Source: CAYSYN01 sp964447735
GTDB lineage: Bacteria > Patescibacteriota > Minisyncoccia > Minisyncoccales > GBS-2
Length of the DNA: 10,656 bases
Reading direction: 5' to 3'
Assembly (NCBI GenBank): GCA_964447735.1
Contig: CAYUTJ010000022.1
Span: 1 to 10,656 of the forward strand
In this document: positions 5,766 to 10,656 of the stretch, one piece after another
Position numbering within the stretch: position 1 is the stretch's first letter
Layout of the letters: the number at the start of each line of letters is the position of its first letter
The notes under the pieces: model-generated
What the model was told of the DNA's origin: nothing
The model's database searches: none
What the model saw: only the letters and a program-made list of their open reading frames with translations
Program-made: the position numbers and the translations under genes

Positions 5766-6233
5766 ATGGAGAAATTTTCAGCCATCTTACACAATATCAG
5801 AAGTTGCTATAATGTTGGAGCGATTTTTAGAACAGCCGATGCTGTTGGCATTGACAAAATTTATTTGACAGGGTATACACCTTCTCCAAAAGAAAAACCA
5901 GAGAAAATTAAAAAAACAGCTTTGAGAGCTGAAAAATTTGTTTCTTGGGAAAAGAAAAGAAATTTAAAAAAGTTAATAGAAAAATTAAAAAAGAAAGGTT
6001 TTAAAATTTTAGCTTTAGAAACTGAAAAGAAAGCTTTACCCTATTTCAAATTCAAGCCGAAATTTCCTTTGGCAATTTTGGTAGGAAATGAGGTTAGGGG
6101 AATTGATAAAAGAACTTTAAAAAAAGCCGACTTTGTCTTAAAAATTCCAATGTTTGGAAAAAAGAGCTCCTTGAATGTTGCTATAGCTTTTTCGATTTTG
6201 GCCTATTATTTGAGAATAAAATTTCAAGATTGA
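5766..6233 (+). CDS. TrmH/SpoU family RNA 2'-O-methyltransferase
   Basis: A 155-residue SPOUT (trefoil-knot) methyltransferase that transfers a methyl group from SAM to a ribose 2'-OH of tRNA or rRNA in the cytosol. Three signature motifs are intact: motif 1 NVGAIFRTADA (16-26, with the catalytic-type Arg22), motif 2 LVGNEVRGI (105-113) and motif 3 IPMFGKKSSLNVAIAFSI (127-144, containing the knot SLNV). It has only the catalytic domain and no N-terminal L30e-like substrate-binding domain, so it belongs with short TrmH-like/TrmL-sized proteins; the exact target nucleotide is not readable. It is the only plus-strand gene here. Its last 10 bases overlap the end of the ATP-cone gene on the other strand. 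Confidence 0.9.
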   Translation: MEKFSAILHNIRSCYNVGAIFRTADAVGIDKIYLTGYTPSPKEKPEKIKKTALRAEKFVSWEKKRNLKKLIEKLKKKGFKILALETEKKALPYFKFKPKFPLAILVGNEVRGIDKRTLKKADFVLKIPMFGKKSSLNVAIAFSILAYYLRIKFQD

Positions 6234-6508
6234 ACCTTCTTTTTTCTTCTGTGCTCTCTCCAAAAATCAGCAGCTTCAGGAGAGAATTTTTCTAATTCTA
6301 GAAGGATTTTGGCTTCAATTTCAGCTGTAAAAATTATTCTCCTTCCTTTTAAAAATTTTAAAACTTCTTTAGTGACTTTCTCAACAATCTCATTTTTCTT
6401 TTCCTGAGGAAGATTTGTTTTTTCCACAACTGAAATTAAAGCCTTTTTAATTTTGTTTAAATTAAATGATTCTTTTTTTCCTCCTTTTTTAATAACTTGT
6501 TTTATCAT
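6224..6508 (-). CDS. Stand-alone ATP-cone domain protein (94 aa)
   Basis: A 94-residue protein consisting of little more than one ATP-cone domain, the nucleotide-sensing fold found in ribonucleotide reductase large subunits and NrdR. The recognisable parts are VIKKGGKKESFNLNKIKKALISV (5-27), the middle helix NEIVEKVTKEVLKFL, and IIFTAEIEAKILLELEKFSPEAADFWREHR (58-87), which correspond to the nucleotide-pocket and C-terminal helices of the domain. No zinc ribbon or reductase domain is attached. It probably binds ATP/dATP and acts on a partner protein or DNA, but that is inference. The ATG overlaps the stop of the bPH2 gene (ATGA), so it is the last gene of the long lipid-type operon. Its 3' end overlaps the convergent TrmH gene, with no room for a terminator hairpin. 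Confidence 0.8.
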   Translation of the reverse strand: MIKQVIKKGGKKESFNLNKIKKALISVVEKTNLPQEKKNEIVEKVTKEVLKFLKGRRIIFTAEIEAKILLELEKFSPEAADFWREHRRKKKVQS

Positions 6509-7059
6509 AATTTTTCAGTTTCCCTTTGATAGTCAATTTTTGCTTCAAAAATCACTTGTTTTACTATTTCAGGATCTTGGATCTGATCTAGCAGAAATTG
6601 GCCTTTTTCTCCAGCAGTTTGAATTCTCAAATTTCCAAAATGATAAATTGAAGGCAAAATTCCTTTAATAAAGACTGTTAAATCTTGAATTTTATCTAGG
6701 GAAATACTGGCATATTTAATATTGAAAAGACCAACTAATCTTGCAGAAATTATTCTCCGATTGGTTATTACCCAATAAGTGAGATAATATTGTGTGACAA
6801 CATAAAAAATCAAACTCCAAAGAATTGGTAAAGTCAAAGATAAAATAAAAATTAAAACAAAGTTCAATCTAAATTCTGTAATCTGAGGAAAATTTTCAAT
6901 CAAAAAATCGGGCCAACTAATCTTTTTAAAAAACAAAAACAAAATTAAAAGAAAAATGAAAAATGAAATTAAAAGCAGAGGAAAAACTTGAAATTGCAAC
7001 ACTATCGGATGGCGTCTTTTTAAAAGATAAATTCTTTCTTTTTCAAGTAGTTCTAACAT
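6505..7059 (-). CDS. bPH2 (DUF304/YdbS-like) PH-domain membrane protein
   Basis: A 184-residue membrane protein. After a charged N terminus (LEKERIYLLKRRHP), there are two membrane helices: about 24-44 (very Phe/Leu rich) and about 66-88. A bacterial PH domain follows at 91-175, recognised by YYLTYWVITNRRII (91-104), then GLFNIKYASISLDKIQDLTV and the GNLRIQTAG turn. This helix-helix-PH order is the classic YdbS/bPH2 layout. The PH domain would face the cytosol at the membrane. No ligand is known for this branch; membrane stress or lipid-related roles are proposed for relatives. It is 1 base downstream of the small membrane peptide stop and overlaps the ATP-cone start by 4 bases. Confidence 0.87.
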   Translation of the reverse strand: MLELLEKERIYLLKRRHPIVLQFQVFPLLLISFFIFLLILFLFFKKISWPDFLIENFPQITEFRLNFVLIFILSLTLPILWSLIFYVVTQYYLTYWVITNRRIISARLVGLFNIKYASISLDKIQDLTVFIKGILPSIYHFGNLRIQTAGEKGQFLLDQIQDPEIVKQVIFEAKIDYQRETEKL

Positions 7060-7060
7060 T

Positions 7061-7255
7061 TTAGATAAAAATGAAAGTAAATAAACTCAACAAAAAAAAT
7101 AAAACCAAACCAGAAAATAAGAAAGTTAAAATTTGTTTTTCTCTTAAAGAAACTAAAGGTCTGAATCTTTTAAAATGATAGAAAATCACAAAAGCAAAGC
7201 CAAAAGAAAAAATATAAGTTGAAAAAAACAAAATGAACAAAATTGTCTTAATCAT
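7061..7255 (-). CDS. Small two-helix membrane protein (64 aa)
   Basis: A 64-residue hydrophobic protein. It has two predicted transmembrane helices, about 3-27 and about 42-63, both rich in Phe, Leu and Ile, linked by a basic loop (YHFKRFRPLVSLREKQ), which by the positive-inside rule should be cytosolic. ATG 7255-7253 is chosen as start; a TTG two codons upstream (7261) would add two residues. The ATG overlaps the last codons of the metallo-hydrolase gene (8 bases), which suggests coupling, and its stop is 1 base before the bPH2 gene. It is therefore firmly inside the operon, and a membrane partner of the bPH2 protein is a reasonable guess. Family not recognised. Confidence 0.72.
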   Translation of the reverse strand: MIKTILFILFFSTYIFSFGFAFVIFYHFKRFRPLVSLREKQILTFLFSGLVLFFLLSLFTFIFI

Positions 7256-7778
7256 GTTCAAATTCTGGACCGTGGCCAGGATAGATTTTCATTCCTGATT
7301 TTAAAATTTTTTTTATCTTTTTTAAAGATTCTTTTAAATCTTTTTCAGAACCTCCTGGCAAATCCCATCTTCCAAAACCATCTTGGAATAAAGTATCTCC
7401 TGTAAAAATAAAATCTTTCCCCAAAATGCAAATTGAGCCTTTTGAATGGCCAGGGGTATGAATAATTTTTAAAAATTCATCCCCAATCCTTATTTCTTCT
7501 CCCCCATCTAAAAATTGATCTGGTTGAAATTTAATAAAATCTTTTTCTCCTTTATGAATTAAAATTTTAGCTCCTGTTTTTTCTTTAAGTTTTAAAGCTC
7601 CTAAAGTATGATCCCAATGGTAATGAGTTAAGATAATATAAAGTAGTTTTTTGCCCTCTATCTCTTTTAAGATCTTTTTCAAACCCGCTCCGGGATCTAT
7701 TACAATAGCTTCTTGTTTTGAAATTAGAATGTAGCAATTAGTTAAAAGAGGGCCGACAACTAATTTTTTAATTTTCAT
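7248..7778 (-). CDS. Metallo-beta-lactamase-fold hydrolase (glyoxalase II-like)
   Basis: A 176-residue metallo-beta-lactamase-fold protein of the short glyoxalase II-like group. The dinuclear zinc/iron ligands are all present: THYHWDH at 51-57 (H52, H54, D56, H57), HTPGHS (H111), GDTLF (D128) and PGHGPEFEHD near the C terminus (H169). The N terminus, MKIKKLVVGPLLTNCYIL, is the typical beta strand start. ATG 7778 is used rather than the TTG nine bases upstream, because the family usually begins with this strand. It has no C-terminal substrate domain, so true hydroxyacylglutathione hydrolase function cannot be assumed; thioesters or other hydrolysable metabolites are possible. It overlaps the lipid kinase gene by 11 bases and the small membrane gene by 8. 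Confidence 0.9.
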   Translation of the reverse strand: MKIKKLVVGPLLTNCYILISKQEAIVIDPGAGLKKILKEIEGKKLLYIILTHYHWDHTLGALKLKEKTGAKILIHKGEKDFIKFQPDQFLDGGEEIRIGDEFLKIIHTPGHSKGSICILGKDFIFTGDTLFQDGFGRWDLPGGSEKDLKESLKKIKKILKSGMKIYPGHGPEFEHD

Positions 7779-8673
7779 AATTTGCAAAAAATCTTAAAGC
7801 CTTTGGTAAAATTTTAATTTCAAAAAATTTTTGAGGTCTTTTCACTTCCCCATCAATTTCCCAAACTATTTTTTCTTTTGAACTGATTTTCAGAGGAGAA
7901 GAAAACAAAAAAGTTTTAACTTCTGGAATTTTAAGATGTTGACCTCTAGTGGCTAAAAATAGAGTTTTAAAAGCTTTCATTTTCCCAAGAGGTAATATTT
8001 TACAAAGATTGAATTTTCCATCTGAAATTTTAGCTTCAGGATTAATTTGAAAAATTCCACCGTAACTTTGAGAATTAGTGATTGCAATCAAAACTATTTT
8101 GCCTTCAAAATTAATCTCTTGAGATTCAATTTTAACTTCATAGTTTGGAATTTTAGCGACAATTTCTTTTAATGCTGCGAACAAATAACTCAAATCTCTT
8201 GGTAAAAAAGAGTATTTTTCTTTTAGTTTATTTGCCAAATCATTTATTTTCGCATCAAAACCTAAACTAAAACAATTAATAAAATAGCTTTCGTTTACCT
8301 CTCCAACATCGACTGATACTTTTTTTCCTTCTTTTATTATTCTAAAAGCTTCTTTTATGTTTTTTGGAATTCCCAAAGCTTTTGAAAAATTATTCCCGCT
8401 GCCTGTTGGCACAATTCCGACTGTAAGTTCTTTTGAAATTTTATCTTTAGCCTGCATTATTCCGTTTACTCCCTCTCCAATTGTTCCATCACCACCAACA
8501 AAAACAATCTTATCAAACCCTTCTTCGATTGCTTTTTTAGCTAAATTTTTAGCACTATTTTTACCTTCCTTCTCTGTCAGTTCTATATCAATCTCAAAAC
8601 TGTTTTTAAATTCTAAAATTTCTCTCTCCAACTCCTCTCTTAGAGGAGGCTTGATTATAAATTTGAACTTCAT
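7768..8673 (-). CDS. Diacylglycerol kinase-fold lipid kinase (YegS/BmrU-type)
   Basis: A 301-residue soluble lipid kinase of the DAGK catalytic family. The ATP-binding motif VGGDGTIGEGVNGI is at 59-72 (GGDGT 60-64), and GIVPTGSGNNFSKALGIP follows (86-103), with the conserved PTGSGN. The second domain has VDVGEVNESYFINCFSLGFDAKI (121-143) and, near the end, SDGKFNLCKILPL and a WEIDGE motif that places the conserved Asp. Length is normal for the family. The enzyme phosphorylates a lipid hydroxyl, such as diacylglycerol, undecaprenol or sphingoid-like lipids; which one is not readable. It starts with ATG 8673, preceded by GGAAGG nine bases upstream, and overlaps the plsY stop by 4 bases (ATGA). 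With PlsY before it, a phospholipid role is likely. Confidence 0.9.
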   Translation of the reverse strand: MKFKFIIKPPLREELEREILEFKNSFEIDIELTEKEGKNSAKNLAKKAIEEGFDKIVFVGGDGTIGEGVNGIMQAKDKISKELTVGIVPTGSGNNFSKALGIPKNIKEAFRIIKEGKKVSVDVGEVNESYFINCFSLGFDAKINDLANKLKEKYSFLPRDLSYLFAALKEIVAKIPNYEVKIESQEINFEGKIVLIAITNSQSYGGIFQINPEAKISDGKFNLCKILPLGKMKAFKTLFLATRGQHLKIPEVKTFLFSSPLKISSKEKIVWEIDGEVKRPQKFFEIKILPKALRFFANYEN

Positions 8674-9350
8674 ACTCTTTTTCCTTCCAAGAAAGTTTTT
8701 GTTCTTTTAATGTGTTTTACTCCAGCTAAAATTACTGCAGGTATGGCTATCTTAAAAACTTGAGGGAAAAGGAAGAAAATTACAATTAAAGCTACAAAGA
8801 TTCCAATCATTCTTCCTAAAACTTGTGAAATTAAAATTGTAAAAAGAGTTTTTATCTTTTCTTTTAAACTTCCTTCAAGTTTAATCTTTCCTTTTTGCAT
8901 CAAAAATTCTACTAAATAAATAAAAACTCCTATTGTGATTAGTGCTAAAACTAAAACCTTCCAATCCAAATAAATCAAAGTCCCTGCTAAAGTAGCTAAA
9001 CCTCTTCCTCCTTTAAACTTTAAATAAATTGGCCAATTATGACCTAAAACCGCAGAAAAAGCAGCAATTGAATAAGCTATCCAAAGAAAAGGTACAAAGC
9101 ATCCTTTACTCAAAGATTCTGCTATATACAAGGATAAAGCGCCTTTTCCAACATCACCAATTAGAGCTAAAGCGGTTGCCTCAATTTTCTTTGTCGCTCT
9201 CCAAACGTTAGCTGTTCCTACATTTCCAGAACCTATTTTATAAAGATCTTTTCCGTAGAGAGAGGCTATAATATAGCTAAAGGGAATAGATCCTATTAAA
9301 TAGCAAAAAAGAAAAATAATTGTTCCCCAAATGATTAAGACCCAAGGCAT
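8670..9350 (-). CDS. plsY: Glycerol-3-phosphate acyltransferase PlsY
   Basis: A 226-residue integral membrane protein of the PlsY family, which transfers an acyl group from acyl-phosphate to glycerol-3-phosphate to make lysophosphatidic acid at the cytosolic face of the membrane. Seen in order: YLIGSIPFSYIIA (17-29), IGSGNVGTANVWRA (39-52), IGDVGKG (64-70) and GHNWPIYLKFKGGRGLATLAG (103-123). These match the conserved cytosolic motifs of PlsY. There are about six hydrophobic segments. It starts at ATG 9350, overlapping the DUF488 stop by 16 bases, and its stop overlaps the lipid kinase start. Length is slightly above the usual 190-215. PlsX, the normal supplier of acyl-phosphate, is not in this window. 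The basic C-terminal tail (KHIKRTKTFLEGKRV) is unusual but minor. Confidence 0.95.
   Translation of the reverse strand: MPWVLIIWGTIIFLFCYLIGSIPFSYIIASLYGKDLYKIGSGNVGTANVWRATKKIEATALALIGDVGKGALSLYIAESLSKGCFVPFLWIAYSIAAFSAVLGHNWPIYLKFKGGRGLATLAGTLIYLDWKVLVLALITIGVFIYLVEFLMQKGKIKLEGSLKEKIKTLFTILISQVLGRMIGIFVALIVIFFLFPQVFKIAIPAVILAGVKHIKRTKTFLEGKRV
8683..8688 (-). promoter_or_regulatory. Shine-Dalgarno-like GGAAGG before the lipid kinase
   Basis: GGAAGG on the minus strand lies nine bases before ATG 8673, inside the plsY coding end. It is one of only three clear Shine-Dalgarno-like sites in the window. Confidence 0.45.
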
Positions 9351-9832
9351 TTTTCTTTTAATTTTTTAATGACCTTTGCTTTCTGACAAATAGGTTTAAT
9401 TTCTTTTGGTTCTTTTTTAGGTTCCCAGATTTTATCTTTTTCAATAATGTGAATTATTTTAAAATTTCTTTTTTCTAATTCTTGGGAAATGAAGGCTCTA
9501 TGACATTTCCAAGGAAATCTTTCTGCACACAAAATAGCTGTTTTCTTCTTTTTTGCAATTTCTATTAATCTTTCCAATCCCTCTTTAAATTCCTTTGTCT
9601 TCATGTAATTTTCGTATCCTCCCTCTCTAAATCCTCCTAATTTTTCAATGTGAATGTAATCTATTTTCTGTTCTCTCAAGAATCTTTCTAAATTTTCTTT
9701 TTTGAAATGAGGAAAGAGTCTTGAAGTGGGAAAATGTCTCACATCAACTACAGCTTCAATTTTGTATTCTTTTAAAATTTCCAGAAATTCTTTTTGAGAT
9801 CTGTTTGACGTTCCTAAAGTAAAAATTTCCAT
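9335..9832 (-). CDS. DUF488 family protein
   Basis: A 165-residue DUF488 protein. Diagnostic parts are TLGTSNRSQKEFLEILK near the N terminus, VVDVRHFPTSRLFPHF (28-43), the IDYIHIEKLGGFREGG stretch (57-72) and ILCAERFPWKCHR (100-112). Those are the conserved DVR, LGG and CAE..CHR features of the family. The biochemical role of DUF488 proteins is not firmly established; the Cys- and His-containing signature suggests nucleic acid, nucleotide or redox chemistry but does not tell which. The last 40 residues are Lys-rich and probably a family-variable tail. The ATG overlaps the kinase stop (TAATG), and the 3' end overlaps plsY by 16 bases, so it is co-translated with its neighbours. No link to lipid chemistry is known. 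Confidence 0.88.
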   Translation of the reverse strand: MEIFTLGTSNRSQKEFLEILKEYKIEAVVDVRHFPTSRLFPHFKKENLERFLREQKIDYIHIEKLGGFREGGYENYMKTKEFKEGLERLIEIAKKKKTAILCAERFPWKCHRAFISQELEKRNFKIIHIIEKDKIWEPKKEPKEIKPICQKAKVIKKLKEKCLGS

Positions 9833-10605
9833 TAACTAATTTTAGTTCCAATTCTCTCTCCTTTCAAACATTTTTCTAAATTTCCCTTTTTAAATCCTAA
9901 AATAAAAACTTTTCTTTTTCCTTGCGCCATTTTCAAAGCTTCCTCTACTTTATGAATCATTCCGCCTGTAACATCGATCTTATCAGCTTTCTTTAAATAT
10001 TTTTTAATTTTTAAAAATTTCTTTTTTGTAATTTCTGAAATTACTTTTCCTTTTCCATCCAAAACTCCTTCAACATTGCTCAAGAGGATAATCTTTTTTG
10101 GTTTTAATTTTTCTGCCAAAAATCTAAAGATCTTTTCTGTTGATAGAATTTGGCAACCCTTTTTGGTATCACAAACTACATCTCCAAAAACAACGGGTAC
10201 CAAATCATTCTTTAAGTAATTTTTTATTGGGTCTATAAAAAAGGATTTTATTTTGCCATTTTGAGTTAAAATAAAAGCTGAGGGTTGAACTGAAATTGCT
10301 CTCTCCCCTGCTCTAATTAATTCTTTGACAAAAATTCTATTTAAAGTTGAAGCATCATCTTGAACTATGCAATGTCCGATTTTGCTTTTTTGGTGAATGT
10401 AACCTTCTTTTGTTTTAAATTCTTTTGCTGAAACATGAGCAAAAGAACCTCCTCCATTTCCGATCAAGAGTTTAATTTTATATTTTTTTCTTAAATTTAC
10501 AATTTCTTTTGAAATTTCTCTGATTTTTCTCAAATTCAAAGTGTAGGGCTTTTTCTTTGTAATTAGAGAGCCTCCAATTTTAATGAAAATTAAATCTTTC
10601 TTCAT
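9832..10605 (-). CDS. Isopentenyl phosphate kinase (amino acid kinase fold)
   Basis: A 257-residue amino acid kinase-fold protein that best fits isopentenyl phosphate kinase, which phosphorylates isopentenyl phosphate with ATP to isopentenyl diphosphate. Evidence: IKIGGSLITKKKP (8-20) for the ATP site, GNGGGSFAHVSAKEF (49-63), where H57 sits at the position of the catalytic His that distinguishes IPK (usual form GGGxFGH), VPVVFGDVVCDTKKG, LLSNVEGVLD and DVTGGMIHKVEEAL near the C terminus. Compared with the usual signature it has FAH instead of FGH. IPK is central to the alternative mevalonate route in archaea and occurs sporadically in bacteria. It is the first gene of the lipid-type operon; a TAAAAT box lies 7 bases before the ATG. 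Alternatives such as glutamate 5-kinase or fosfomycin kinase are less likely because of the His. Confidence 0.85.
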   Translation of the reverse strand: MKKDLIFIKIGGSLITKKKPYTLNLRKIREISKEIVNLRKKYKIKLLIGNGGGSFAHVSAKEFKTKEGYIHQKSKIGHCIVQDDASTLNRIFVKELIRAGERAISVQPSAFILTQNGKIKSFFIDPIKNYLKNDLVPVVFGDVVCDTKKGCQILSTEKIFRFLAEKLKPKKIILLSNVEGVLDGKGKVISEITKKKFLKIKKYLKKADKIDVTGGMIHKVEEALKMAQGKRKVFILGFKKGNLEKCLKGERIGTKIS

Positions 10606-10612
10606 TAATTTG

Positions 10613-10618
10613 ATTTTA
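10613..10618 (-). promoter_or_regulatory. Possible -10 box (TAAAAT) before the isopentenyl phosphate kinase operon
   Basis: TAAAAT ends 7 bases before the ATG at 10605; upstream is a T-rich tract with no good -35 box. If used, the operon mRNA would begin at or next to the start codon. No Shine-Dalgarno sequence is visible. Confidence 0.35.
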
Positions 10619-10656
10619 GCGAAAAAAAGAAAAACAAAAAATAAACCCCGAAAATG

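Noticed and set aside
3437..6508. The zinc-ribbon protein and the ATP-cone protein as a split NrdR
   Set aside because: The ribbon lacks the short knuckle spacing and Arg-rich motif of NrdR, and the two genes are 2.6 kb apart in different operons.
6453..6668. Plus-strand 71-codon frame across the ATP-cone/bPH2 junction
   Set aside because: It is antisense to two recognised genes and has no supporting motif.
8357..8710. Plus-strand 117-codon frame antisense to the lipid kinase
   Set aside because: The minus strand has a complete DAGK-fold protein; the antisense product is a Ser/Pro/Leu/Phe-rich shadow.
9029..9211. Plus-strand 60-codon frame antisense to plsY
   Set aside because: PlsY motifs are on the minus strand; the antisense frame is a shadow.
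1..10656. CRISPR array, tRNA, rRNA, insertion sequence or prophage
   Set aside because: No regularly spaced repeats, clover-leaf sequences, terminal inverted repeats, transposase or phage proteins were seen; the Cas4-like nuclease stands alone.

Overview
The window is about 10.6 kb of very AT-rich DNA carrying 17 recognisable genes, plus a gene fragment beside a 100-base run of Ns. All but one gene lie on the minus strand. The gene set looks bacterial: PlsY acyltransferase, a diacylglycerol-kinase-fold lipid kinase, a short TrmH-type methyltransferase, a bPH2 membrane protein, a hairpin-plus-T-tract terminator and sigma70-like promoter hexamers. Small proteins, tight packing, stand-alone small domains and an archaeal-type isopentenyl phosphate kinase suggest a Patescibacteria/CPR (Parcubacteria-like) genome fragment. 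That assignment is an inference from gene style; no rRNA or marker protein is present, and an archaeal origin is less likely but not excluded.

Layout, reading along the minus strand from right to left. Block A (10605 to 6224) is a nearly gapless run of eight genes: isopentenyl phosphate kinase, DUF488, PlsY, DAGK-like lipid kinase, metallo-beta-lactamase-fold hydrolase, a two-helix membrane peptide, a bPH2 membrane protein and a stand-alone ATP-cone protein. Every junction is an overlap or a 1-base gap, so it is very probably one operon. Three members act on isoprenoid or phospholipid precursors, which gives the operon a membrane-lipid flavour. The only plus-strand gene (5766-6233, TrmH/SpoU methyltransferase) runs into its end and overlaps it by 10 bases.

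Block B (5707 to 3696) holds an HD phosphohydrolase, a PD-(D/E)XK nuclease with a Cas4-like cysteine arrangement, and a class I SAM methyltransferase. Block C (3646 to 1930) holds a zinc-ribbon protein, a coiled-coil protein, a TauE/SafE transporter and a four-cysteine protein, and ends in an intrinsic terminator. Block D (1888 to 16) holds a DUF523 protein cut by the N gap, a fragment of an unidentified gene, a second HD phosphohydrolase (COG1078 type), and a 53-residue protein that starts with TTG and has its own promoter and Shine-Dalgarno sequence.

Translation signals are uneven. Only three genes (two of them TTG-started) have a clear Shine-Dalgarno sequence. Several unit-leading ATG genes instead have a TAAAAT box 6-7 bases before the ATG, as expected for leaderless mRNAs. 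No CRISPR array, tRNA, rRNA, insertion sequence or prophage was seen.
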